This document shows, one piece after another, positions 23,613 through 33,870 of a stretch of DNA of 64,000 nt. The first letter of the stretch is position 1. Each line of letters begins with the position of its first letter. The position numbers and the translations under genes were made by a program. The stretch is from Bradysia coprophila (lineage: Eukaryota; Arthropoda; Insecta; Diptera; Sciaridae). Under the pieces are notes generated by a model that saw only the letters and a program-made list of their open reading frames with translations, was not told where the DNA came from and ran no database searches. The stretch spans positions 7,006,001 to 7,070,000 of the forward strand of contig NW_023503555.1 in NCBI RefSeq assembly GCF_014529535.1, in the 5' to 3' direction.

Positions 23613-24554
23613 CTTTTCTTTTCTAACAACTTTACCTCTCGTCATGATTATCATCTCCGTGATGATGTGGTGAACTTTTCCTTGACTGTTCACTTTGGGT
23701 GAAACGTCTGGATTTTCGACTCTTTTCCAACTCTTTCTTCTGCATGTCCTATTTCTTTCTGGATGCATCTCTTTCGAAACTCTCTTTCCCCATGTGCAAC
23801 ATGGTTCCCCCCTCGACTTTCGCATTTGCATCCGCAAATAATATGCCATCAATATGCAAAACCGATGAACAATTACACTCATGAAACAAAGTTTTATGGA
23901 GTCAATCAAAATGAAAATGACAACCCCTTCCGACGATGCCAATTACACGTAGCTAGAAATTATTATTATGCCGAAAGTACTCTCAATCTACGATATGCGA
24001 TGTCGTTGCTTTGATGTTTGAATTGTAAAACAAATCACAAAACTCTTTGAATGATGATGATGAGAGTAAGCAAGATATGAAGCGCGTACACCAAAAGATT
24101 GTTACTGTGCAATCGAAGAACTTGGAACACGATAAACTCGCACATGTTTCACTATCATAATTTCAAATCGGTGACACTAATTGCGTAAGAATCATCGAAC
24201 ATTTGATAATTTCGTAGCTAAATTGAGGAACAGAGAAAATGTTGGAAATTGATTTCATCACAGGCACACTCCATCCTGTGGAGACATTTGAAGTGGTTCG
24301 TTTGTGTTGTATTCGTCTATATCCACAAAAGGAACAGGTAGATGTGCAAGAAAATGCTTGAGAGATTGTCATAGTTAAGTTAGACTTAACACTTTATCCG
24401 CAGACAGAAGGATTAACTTGGACTAATTGAAATTTGCAAAGTTTGATACCTCTTAATGCAGGTCTGCATATTGATAACAAATCAGTGAATCACGATTCCT
24501 TTTTTGGTTTTCTATTAAACATTTTGTGCAGACGATTCGATTCCCGATTCGAGA
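23613..24554. other. Gene-free stretch
   Basis: No recognised exon. Includes the 3' flank of the broken CYP4 copy. Confidence 0.5.
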
Positions 24555-26090
24555 TTAAACATGTCGTCGTTCCAACTTCACATTGATTCCGTTATGCGTT
24601 CGCAAAATCAATTCGGCCATTAAGTCGATCTCGTCAGTTGCCTCAACAGAAATTATTTTGTAATTCCTGATGATCGAACTGAGCACGGATTTCTCTTCAA
24701 ACATTGCAAACTTCTGACCGACACAGTTTCTCGGACCAGCTGAGAACGGCAGATAGGCGTATGGATGTCGCGAAATCTATCCGGATCGAATTTCTCTGGA
24801 TCAGGGAAGAATCTTGGATCACGATGTAGGAAATAAATGGCAATCGTGATCATGGTTCCTTTGGGTATGGTATATTGATCCAACTGGACGTCTTCGCTTA
24901 ATATTCTACCAACGAACGGTACCGATGGGTAAAGTCTCATAGTTTCTTTGATGACACGTTCCAAATATTTCATTTCGCTTAAGTCATCGAGTGTAGCTGG
25001 TTGGTCCGATCCCTTAAAAATGTGGTCCAGTTCGTCGAAGACCGCTTGCTGTATGTCCGGATATAGACCGAGTACGTAGAGTGTCCACGAAATTCCTGCT
25101 GCAGTGGTGTCGTGACCTTCAAAAAAAATCAAATTATTTATCGAGGCAGTTCAAACCACGCTGGTGTTTCGCTGTACCTTCGAACATGAACGTGTCAACC
25201 TCTTCACGAATATCGTCATCGGTTAACAAATTTTGATTTTCATTGGCGTCGAGCAGCAAATCTAGGAACGCCTGTCTTTTCATCGATGTAACTCCCTTCC
25301 GTTTATTTTCCTCTCTAGCTGCCTTGCGGTTCGATATCACGTCCTTCGTAAAATGGTGTAGAATATCCAAACATTTCTTGAATTTCTTTCCGCTCGACGT
25401 ATTCCGGTAGATTATATCAGGTGCTAGATATGGGCGCAGAATACGATGCATGATCAATTCAGTGATTTCGTAGACTGCATCCACATATTCATTTTGATGT
25501 TGTGTCTGGCAATCAATTTCTATTCCCATCGCCGACTCACTGATTATATCCAGAGCCGCTCTCGTCACAAACGTGTGAATATTAATCGGAACGTCAGTGT
25601 CAGCGTGATGACTCAACCGTTCCACTAAAATCTTAGATTTCTCCGCAAATACTTCACAAAAGCTTTCCAAGATGCTGAAGTGAAATGTTGGCGTTATGAT
25701 TTTGCGGTATTTGTGCCACTTATCGCCGGTGCTGGTCAGTAATCCCTCACCCAACCAAAGTTTTATGTAATTGTAAGAAAACGGTTTATCTAAATTCTTT
25801 CGCGAATTAATCACAGCCTCTGCATATTCTGCCTTCATTAATGTTACTTCTGGTATTAGTCCCATCCAAGATCTGACAATGTACGGATCGATTTTGACTT
25901 TAAACACTTTAAACATATCCTTCCTATCTACTCCAAAAAATTCGTAAGCTGTGCCAATCAAAGGATAAGCTTTAGGTCCAGGTATTTTATCAATCAATTG
26001 GACAAGAGCCGCACGTTTTCGGTACCATTTTGTTAATGGTATTATGACCGAATAAATAACAACCAACAGCGCAACTATTACTGCAATCAT
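24555..26090 (-). pseudogene. CYP4 P450 paralogue, broken by a 19-nt deletion
   Basis: Clearly paralogous to the intact gene at 7691-9187. The start Met at 26090 aligns with the intact start, and the anchor, WHKYR, the I-helix and ExxR (KETMRLYPSVP) are all preserved. A 61-nt GT-AG intron (25117-25177) splits the I-helix codon for FEG|HDTT and its removal restores the frame exactly. Downstream, directly after DPDRF, 19 nt present in the intact copy are missing (near 24775). The frame shifts and the haem-binding cysteine loop is read out of frame, although its DNA is still there and the original frame would end at 24555-24557. Hence almost certainly inactive, and recently so because the rest is well preserved. 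A sequencing or assembly error in this one spot is the alternative. Confidence 0.92.
25117..25177 (-). other. 61-nt intron present in one CYP4 copy only
   Basis: Minus-strand donor GAAG|GTACAG and acceptor TTTTTTTTGAAG|GTCACG with a strong pyrimidine tract. Phase 1, within the glycine codon of FEGHDTT. The intact copy (about 8272-8282) is continuous here. Both exon-intron borders carry TTYGAAGGT. Confidence 0.9.
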
Positions 26091-26339
26091 GTCTCTAAAA
26101 CTCGTAATGAACAACTGAATTCGAAAATTTTTATGACAATTTTCGGTAGTTCAAATTGAGCGTCAATCTCTGATAACGTAAGATAAGAATTGCGTAAGAG
26201 AATTTGAAGCTACTTTACCGGACTTGTCTTTAAGAGAGATCTCCGCACTTAGTCAAATCAATCAATTGAAAATTTAAAAGGGTCTGAGAGTTCATCATTC
26301 TGTTAAACAGTTTTCAAAATGAACCTTTCATAAATATCT

Positions 26340-26436
26340 AGTCATCTGTTATCAACAACCACTACAAGAATTAGTGATAAGCTCTATTGTTGCTTTACAT
26401 AGCAAAATCTATGATAAAACTAAAGAAGTAACACGG
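26340..26436 (-). repeat. Family A inverted-repeat element, partial
   Basis: GTCATCTGTTATCAACAACC, GATAAGCTC, TTACATAGCAAAAT and TAAAGAAGTAACA in family order. Confidence 0.65.
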
Positions 26437-27092
26437 AACAGTAACGCTTGGGGGTCGATAAGAAAAATCCCTGATGATGACTGCGTGGCAGTCGAAACCC
26501 GGTTGGAAGTAGATAGATGTTAAGTGCAATTTAAATAAAAAAGTTTGTTTTCTCGTTGCCTTAAAAAAAAGTTTCTTAATAACGCTTGTCGTTTGAGGTG
26601 AACTGCAGTTGTTCACGTCCCATGCCGAATCGGAATAACTTGACGAAAAAGACGTAATCACACACAACTGTGATTCCAGAGACACTTTGACCACCTATCT
26701 GTAAAGCGTAAATTTGTAACTTAAGAATGAGAATAAAGAGAGAAAGGCGTTGCGTTTGAATCCTTTAATAAAGCCAAGTGTAGAGCTAAGATTAGCTGCG
26801 CTCCAAGGCACCGTTTTGGCCCGTTTTTTGACCCACACCAGAATACCTTACCACACCAACCACCGACCGGATCGGTGCACTTTCATTTTCTTACATTCGA
26901 GTGGGTTACCGTTCCACACAGACGTTACTTTGACGAACGGAGATGTGTTCCACATTCAGGGTACCAAGACGATAGGTCTTGCACAATGTCACCATCCGTG
27001 TACACTGTACATTACCTGTACGTAGTGTTATGTGATAAATTTCATGTGATATTTTATTCTACCTTTCGAATTGATAGTATTCTTACGGTGAT
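26437..27092. other. Intergenic, possible retroelement 3' remnants
   Basis: Contains CTGATGATGACTGCGTGGCAGTC-like text (about 26472-26495) followed by AAATAAAAAAG near 26533, reminiscent of a retroelement tail, and AATAAAG near 26730. No coding exon recognised. Confidence 0.35.
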
Positions 27093-27890
27093 AAAGGTTT
27101 TGTTAGACCCGTACGAAGTACTGGGGTCTTATAGGTTTACGCATACGTTTGTAACACGTCGAATTGGACTCCCTGAGTAAGGGGAAACCTATTGTGGTTG
27201 TCTAGAGATGCCAAATCCGCGAAAAAAAAGGGTCCGTCTGTCCGTCTGTCTGTCTGCACGATAACTTGAGTAAAACGCATCCGATTTTGAAAATTCTTTT
27301 TTTTCCCGTTTGGTAATGTCAAAAGACAGGCTAAGTTCGAAGATGAGTGATTTTGGATCGACCCCTCCCGAGCTGTGGCCCAATAAATGCTTTACGGTTT
27401 TTCGAAGATATCTCCGGACATTTAAACGTTAAACTTGTAAGTGATACGTCAAATAAAAGGTATTTACAATACCGATCGACAAAAAAAAGTTTATGGCAAT
27501 CGGATGACCGACTCGTGAGTTAGACCCTTGGTGTGGAACAGGCACAGGGCGGCAAGCAGTTTTTGCTTGTAGGTCGGCCACATTTGAACATATTTCGTTC
27601 GTTTTAGCTTTATTAGATAGGTATTGACCGTACTAATCAGGGAAAAAAAAGTTTATGAAATTATGTTCTCCGGAGCGTGAGTTAGGTCTCTTGGAGTGAG
27701 CTCTTATCTGGCTACTCGGAAGTACAGTGAACGTGGTGTATTTTGACAATATCTCGAGTAAATTTTGACCGAATTTCATGAATTTTTTTTTGTTTGAAAG
27801 GTATTAACGAATGTAAAGCGTCGGTACTATTTCCGGTCTCCTAACAAAATGGCTGCCGGCGGCCATATTGGATTTTAGTAAAATAGAAAT
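27093..27890 (-). mobile_element. Dispersed 0.8-kb repeat (family C), copy 2
   Basis: Reverse-complement partner of 10310-11093, including the CGTACGAAGTACTGGGG end at about 27110, the GACGGAC/GTCTGTCC cluster at about 27230-27260 and the AACAAAATGGCTGCCGGCGG end at about 27845. Similar GTACGGGGC/GTACGGG motifs at 28128 and 28298 suggest more fragments follow. Confidence 0.75.
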
Positions 27891-27954
27891 ATCTTGGGAA
27901 AAATGATACTCTGTTAACATGGAAATAATTTGTTATGTGTGTGGGGTTTCAGGG

Positions 27955-28095
27955 ATTCCATATACGGACATCTATATATACCTATATACAGCTATATTGA
28001 GCTATATACAGGCATATAGAGCTATATAATAGCATATATTTATCTGTGAAATGTTTATTTATAGTGAAATATAGTTAAATATAGCGGTATATAGC
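27955..28095. repeat. TA-rich AGCTATATA repeat
   Basis: Imperfect repetition of AGCTATATA and TATACAGGC-like words. Low-complexity. Confidence 0.7.
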
Positions 28096-28629
28096 TGTTT
28101 AAATAGGAATTTATGAAATTTGTCTTCGTACGGGGCTGTCTATATTGCCTCCGGCAATTTAGTTGTATATGATAACAAGGCAAAGAGTGGATAATGTAAG
28201 TGATTTTAAAGGAAGAATAGTTTTTCAGCAGAGCAGAAAATGAAGTAAGAGAAATGAAGAGTTTCACATTAAAGGCTTTTGATACGAATAGGTGTTTCGT
28301 ACGGGTCGGCGTTAGCTATGTTTAAGATTTTGATAGACGCGAAAAAAATTGATTTCTGCGCAATAATTATTATGGAAAGATATTTAAAATAAATGATTTA
28401 AAAAAAACTATGTTTTCAACATTAGAAGATAACCACAGATAACTTGCGAGATTAGTAGTTCGAAGACCAAAGAGATAATTTGGTTAGAAATTGATTACAA
28501 ATTTGCTGTGTCCACAGCAGTCAATAGATTATCATCTAAATGGCACTAAAGATATCAAAATCTATTTAAACTTCTCAGCAGTTGCTGTCTTTATCGATTT
28601 TCTGTCCTATGCACCAGTGTAGATTCACT

Positions 28630-28702
28630 AGACATGACGTCGTCTTTGGATTTGACATTAATTATGTCTCGTTTTCTCAATAGACGTTATTTTGGTCCCC
28701 GC
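28630..28702 (-). pseudogene. Possible remnant of a third CYP4 3' end
   Basis: Read on the plus strand, ACATGACGTCGTCTTTGGA...CATTAATT and CTCGTTTTCTCAATAGACG match, with one internal gap of about 50 bp, the last coding part of the two CYP4 copies (7695-7795 and 24560-24655). Too short for certainty. Confidence 0.4.
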
Positions 28703-28820
28703 AGTGGTATACCAACAAACTCAACTTATATGAAAAATTCTGACTACTGCGTCGAGTAGGCCACTTATTTTAAATCTGTTCTTGTACCTGTTTTGGCTAG
28801 CGCTGGTTGGGCTGGCTAAC

Positions 28821-29025
28821 CTGTTACAGACGGCAAGCCAATAACCAGTATGATTATCGGGTCTATTATACTTCCTTCGATGAAAGTATTTTTAATCTGT
28901 TGATATCAGATCTTGTACTTCAATGTTTTTAGCATGCATTTTACTATATAAAGATCCATATTACCCAGAGCTTGTCATTATTTTTGTCGTCATTATCGAT
29001 AACAGATGAATAGCCGTATGTGACG
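28821..29025 (+). mobile_element. Family A inverted-repeat element
   Basis: Nearly complete: starts CTGTTACAGACGGCAAG and ends CGATAACAGATGAATAGCCG. Interior with TTTTACTATATAAAG. Confidence 0.85.
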
Positions 29026-29744
29026 TTTTGACGTCGTACACTGCGAATCGGTATATAATGGAAAACGCAACATATCCATCTGCTCGTGCTTTGAACTTAT
29101 GTAAGTCTAAACGTTACCCTCTGTTTTCTGTTACAAGATCATTTTTTTTAATCCCAAATATCTCCCATCCCCAATTCACTTTTCAAAATGTTCCATCAAT
29201 TATTTTACTCATTCTCATCAAATAATCTATAATTTCGAAAGATAATACTTAAATAATGTTACTTCTCATTGCTCACTTTTTTTGTTAACACACCAAGAGT
29301 TATCAAAACAAATCCTCTAATGGATTTTAACAACACTTTCACAGTGAGTTTAAGTTTTGCATTTGAATTGGAATTAAAAGAAAAGGGTTGAAAATAAATG
29401 GATCTCCTTGTGCTGCCTTGAAACATAAATACTCCAACGGCAATAAGATGAAGAAAACCAGTGTTTTTTGGATGCGACGACTGAAAGAAACACTGGGGTT
29501 GGAGGGTTGGATTGTGTATTTTGAAAGTTCAATTATTTTCCATGGGTCTTATGCTGCGTCTATATATGTGCTTTATGTATTCTATGACTGTTAATGTTCG
29601 TTATAATGAAAAGGAAATGGATTTTACCAAAATACTATGCCATAAAGGAAACAAGAGATTAAGGAATCAAATAGAAGATGTTGATGGACTGTGAATTGAA
29701 TGTAAATGAAATCTGATGGGTTATTTTACACAATTTAATTGGTC
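29026..29744. other. Unannotated intergenic DNA
   Basis: Several open frames of 60-68 codons with no family signature. Nothing supported. Confidence 0.45.
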
Positions 29745-30065
29745 TTGGTAAATGCAGAGAACAATGGAAGCGGGTTTGAAAGTGGGATGTGAACGAGTTA
29801 ATGCAAAGGAACGGTGAATACATATAAAGAAATTGGGTTAATTAGTTAGCCTTTATCGAATAGTCGTTACGATTAAGAAACCTTTTTGCTTTTGATTTTT
29901 AAATTTTGCGTTTAGTTATAGTTGTTACATGTACGAGTTGAAAACGAATTATGTTTGAAACATTTATTTGAAGTTGGAATAAACATAACAATAGATTCAG
30001 ATTATTGATATTATTTTTACGATTTTCCAACGAGAACAGATCATGTAGAAGATGGGGGGACATCG
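29745..30065. repeat. Family E repeat, copy 1
   Basis: 29745-29880 matches the flanks of the family A copy at 31582-31870 (GTAAATGCAGA, GTTTGAAAGTGG, GGTGAATAC, AGTTAGCC). 29885-30060 matches 35640-35815 (GAAGTTGGAATAA, CATAACAATAGATT, GATTTTCCAACGA). Old dispersed or segmental duplications. Confidence 0.7.
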
Positions 30066-30192
30066 TACTTTTTTGGTAGTTTTTGAACCCATTTTCTCCC
30101 TCCACTAGGTACATGTCTTTCCATAGACCATGTTAAAAATTAATTGTCAATTTTTAAGTGTATATCTTACTACGAAATATTGTTGATGCTAA

Positions 30193-30393
30193 AGTATAGT
30201 TTCCACTTAAAAAGAGCACTCCGTTTAGCCTCCGTCTATATGACAGTTGTAAAATAGAACAAAAGAACTCTCACGCAAACGGAGTGGAAATTGAATTTAT
30301 TTCAATTTTTTACTCCGTTCACGTGACAGTTCCTTTGTTCTATTTTACAACTATCATGTAAACGGAGTGCTCTTTTTAAGTGGAAACTATACT
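30193..30393. mobile_element. PIF/Harbinger-like MITE, copy 1
   Basis: 201-bp near-perfect palindrome with ends AGTATAGTTTCCACTT and its complement, flanked by TAA on both sides. The 3-bp TWA duplication and the fully inverted structure fit PIF/Harbinger MITEs. A second copy is at 44761-44972. Confidence 0.9.
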
Positions 30394-30569
30394 TAAACCT
30401 TATCATAAAATGGCTTCAACTTCATGGATTTTATTTACGTTTTTCGCAATCTTTGGCGCAAACACACGAACGATCGCAGCGCTTTGCGGTGAAATGAAGA
30501 AATGATCCCCTCACCTATATCTTTAGCATTGTTTGTCCGGTTTTGTTGACCTCGCCCTTTCCTTAATCT

Positions 30570-31208
30570 TAGGGTTCTCATTTTTGAATTTTGAAAAAGA
30601 AGACATTTTAACGGCAAAAAAGAGAACAAAACGAGGACGCTTTCACATTCAAAAAAGAGGACGAAAAGTGAATTTTTGACGTGGAATTGGTGTTGAGGAA
30701 TTTCGCGCCGCGTCATTCACAACAACCCCAAATTGACATTTTCCTTATACAAAATGTGTCATTTTGTCAATTATTGTGAATGACTTGGCGCGAAATTCCT
30801 AGCAGCCGCGGAATTACAACGACTGTACATGCACTTTGTGCAACTATTGCGTAACTTACACCACAGTTCATGCTGAAAACAAAAATATTCAAAAATGCTC
30901 TGTTCAATATGCACTGAAGTGGTCCTGATATTCTTTTGGATTTCTATTTGAGATTAAGATTTCGTTGTATTACCTTTAAGAGATTCTCTGACAGAGAAGA
31001 TTATTAGTTAATGCCGTGCAGCGAAAATTTTTCGTTCTTTAGGTATGAGCTGCATCCAATTTACTTAAAAAAGAAGAAGACCTGAAAAAAAGAGGACATA
31101 GAGGACGTTTTCATCAAAAAAGTGATGTTCTTAGAATTTTTGTAAAAATGAAGAACGAGACGAAAAAAGGGGACATGTCCTCTAAAGAGAGGACGAATGG
31201 GAACCCTA
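30570..31208. mobile_element. hAT-like non-autonomous element with GAGGAC words
   Basis: Ends TAGGGTTCTCATT and AATGGGAACCCTA with a perfect 8-bp duplication CTTAATCT (30562-30569 and 31209-31216), the hAT hallmark. The interior repeats AAAGAGGACG-like words. A separate hairpin is nested at 30696-30800. No transposase. Confidence 0.9.
30696..30800. mobile_element. Hairpin MITE nested in the hAT-like element
   Basis: Arms of about 44 bp: AGGAATTTCGCGCC...GTCATTCACAA and the complement TTGTGAATGAC...GGCGCGAAATTCCT. It interrupts the GAGGAC-rich interior. No target duplication was identified. Confidence 0.8.
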
Positions 31209-31422
31209 CTTAATCTGGAAAACGACGTAGCTCAGTGTGGAAATTCTTAATTTTTTGCCGTTTTTCCCATGAAGCAACATGACAAGGAATAACCAACAAA
31301 TTCACACCACAACTGGACTTTTCAATTTTATCCTAAGAGTTGTGTTACATTATCCGATTTCCTGTGTACAAAATCAGAAGAGCATTTACGAAGATATTAG
31401 ATGTTTGCTGAAGTAAACATTT

Positions 31423-31558
31423 CACAGCAGAGTAAAATAAACCAGGCAGGAGCCTTTCATAATGTTCATTTGAGGTCATTTTCATACAGTGTATTAGGTC
31501 ACTCATTTGACTTTTCAAGAATGAACCGTTTCTGCCTGGACTATTTTGCTCTGTCGTG
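31423..31558. mobile_element. Family B MITE, copy 2
   Basis: Ends CACAGCAGAGTAAAATAAACC and the counterpart TTTTGCTCTGTCGTG. Shares the central TGTATTAGGTC.CTCATTTGAC part with the copy at 2772-2972. Confidence 0.75.
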
Positions 31559-31646
31559 GTAGATGTACATATTCGTCGCATTACCTGTAAATGCAGAATA
31601 ACGGAATTTTGTTTGAAAGTGGAATGTGAACGTCCACCAAGTCAAC

Positions 31647-31791
31647 CTGTCACAGGCGGCAAGATTTTCAGAGATTGATAAATCTATTACTTCATTTGTT
31701 TTGAACATGCTTTTTGCTATATAAGACCTCTTTAGTCAGAGCTTTATTATTACTGTCGTTGTCGATAACAGATGACAGCCGTCTGTGACAG
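31647..31791 (+). mobile_element. Family A element with clear terminal inverted repeats
   Basis: The cleanest ends in the family: CTGTCACAGGCGGC and GCCGTCTGTGACAG (13 of 14 paired). The interior has CATTTGTTTTGAACATGC, TTGCTATATAAGACC and GTCGATAACAGATGACA. Family E sequence on both sides joins across it, so the empty site is visible at about 29790-29815. Confidence 0.85.
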
Positions 31792-31871
31792 ATTCAAACG
31801 AATGAACAGTAAACGGTGAATACGTATAAAAATTTTGTTAGTCAGTTAGCCCTTATCGAAGAGTTCTTACG

Positions 31872-32610
31872 TTTTAGGAGCTGAGGGTGGATTGGATTGA
31901 TGGGTCGGTAAAACTCCAATTTCGACACACTCTCCATCGGTCTCTATTTTTACCGACCATCACACACCTTTCACACATATTTATTTATAAATATAACAAA
32001 AATATTTAATCATTTTGAGTGTGAAATGTATTCAATGAACTCAGAAAATCTGTTGAAGCATGAAATATTTTATTTCACGCAGATTTTGTCCATTTTCACA
32101 CACTTTTCATATACATCTGATTAAAATTACTTGTGTGTTTAACACATACACGTACACACGTCACAACACAGTTTTATTCATTATATGGCTGTGGGTACTC
32201 GGAATTTAATGTGGAATGATTTTAAATGGGAGGAATTTATTAACAGTTGAAAGAACTTTTTGTTGGAAAGCTTTGTACGTACACACAATTTTATAAATCA
32301 ACACCTTTGTGATTTAGGCCTTAGTCTCGATGAATATGAATGGTTGTTTAATCCGTATATGTACGTGTAGTAATATCTAACGTCTAATTATATCTTCAAA
32401 CGAATGATAATACAATTTGAAATTGTATTAGTCAGTTACTTGGTAGATTACCACCGAGACTCGGTTTACTCGGCATCGCATGCGTTTTTTTTTCAATTTT
32501 TTTGTAAGAATCAGTTTCAACATTGGAGAACATTCGTGAGTTTTTAACGTCTGGGACTCTTGATATTTTTATAGGAGAAATCTAACCCTTGTTTCACATA
32601 GCAATTGAAA
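31872..32610. other. Gene-free stretch
   Basis: AT-rich, with runs of CACAC near 32120-32165. No coding exon recognised. Confidence 0.45.
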
Positions 32611-33248
32611 GCTAACGAAAAATTTCTCTTGTTTTCAGCTTTTTTTGAGGGATTCATTTGAAAAACAGCCTACCCCGAGTAAAAAAAAAGTCTCAAAGAT
32701 TCGAATAGAGACGTCTCACGTCTCACAATACAATGGAAACTTTCGAACCTTTGAGACTTTTATTTTTACTCAGGCCGAAATCGAACGCATTTTCAAGTGG
32801 ACTTTTTTATATGTGCCTAGGCAGGACTTCGACCCTAGAAACCAAAACCACTTTCAAAAAAATTCTTCAAAGCTTGTGTGGCTGGTGAAAGGTGATCACA
32901 AACCGAAAATTTGCACTTCTCTTAAAATTTTAAAACCAATAAGTCCCTATTCGGCTCAATAGCACATGTGATTACCTTTCTAATGACACCCCACACGACC
33001 CTGTACGGCTCGTGTAACCGGAGAAATTTTTGTAAGAAAAGTGCAAGTTTTCGGTCACCTTTCGATCACCTTTCACCAGCCACACAACCTTCAAAGAATT
33101 TTTTCGAAAGTGGTTTTGGCTTCTAGGGTCGAAGTCCTTTCTAGTTACATATAAAAAAATCCACTGGAAAATGCGTCCGATTTCAGTAGGCTGTTTTTCA
33201 AAAGAATCATTCAGAAAGAGCCGAAAACAAGAGACATTTTTCGTTAAC
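32611..33248. mobile_element. Long inverted-repeat element (family F)
   Basis: The arms GCTAACGAAAAATTTCTCTTG...CACCAGCC-like and their complement span about 200 bp each, including GTGGACTTTTTTATATG and GGGTCGAAGTCC-type words, around a short centre with CGTGTAACCGG. The left arm is longer because it carries another inserted hairpin (32674-32774). A related arm fragment is near 4290-4330. No coding capacity. Confidence 0.85.
32674..32774. mobile_element. Hairpin MITE nested in the left arm of family F
   Basis: 101 bp with ends CCCGAGTAAAAA and TTTTTACTCAGG and inner complementarity GTCTCAAAG...CTTTGAGAC. The right arm of the host element lacks it and serves as an empty-site reference (CAGCCTACTGAAATCGG in complement). 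Confidence 0.85.
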
Positions 33249-33763
33249 TATCTAAATCAGGAGTAATTTGAGAAAAAGAAAAGAAAATTTTAGATTTTCT
33301 TGTAAACCAAAAACCAAGCGTCCCAGTAGTTCCGCGAAGTGTCTATTGGTCAATCTCAATACAATACAATGATTATTGGTACATCTTTTGGTTTAACAAC
33401 TTCAAAAAATATTGTACCTCGTATTTATAGTAGAATCCAAACTGTCACATGTGTGTGTGGCTTAGAAAAGTTTTAAAAAAAACTTTTTTTTTTGTTCACA
33501 TCGTATGACACAAAAAAGCCAAACTATGTTTAGCTTTCGTGGAAGCTCCCACAGACCCCTCCACGAGTCGGTAAAGTTAGTAATGCATTTCACTTCACCT
33601 ATGATTCGGTAGACTTATTCGTGTGCAAATTGGTATAGTGTTCTTAGAGCATTGTTTCAAGTACCAGTAACGCCCATGGCCTGATGGTATATTTTCGTAC
33701 AAGATTGGGCTCTGACTTTTTTTTCAAGAATGGAGTGTAGCCAATATATTTTACGAAATGTCT
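33249..33763. other. Unannotated intergenic DNA
   Basis: No gene seen. Confidence 0.45.
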
Positions 33764-33870
33764 AGTCATCGGTTAACGGCAATAACGACAAAAATAAGCC
33801 ATGAGCTCTAGTTAGAGTTCTTTTATTCAGCTAAATGTATGTTTAGAAAAAATGAAGAAAAAGATTTTCT
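33764..33870 (-). repeat. Family A inverted-repeat element, partial
   Basis: CTAGTCATCGGTTAACGGC, ATAACGACAAAAATAA, ATGAGCTC and AATGAAGAAAAAGATT in family order. Confidence 0.65.

Noticed and set aside
25117..25177. Reading the break at FEG/HDTT in the second CYP4 copy as a frameshift mutation
   Set aside because: GT-AG borders, a pyrimidine tract and exact restoration of the frame make an intron the better reading. The true lesion is the later 19-nt deletion.
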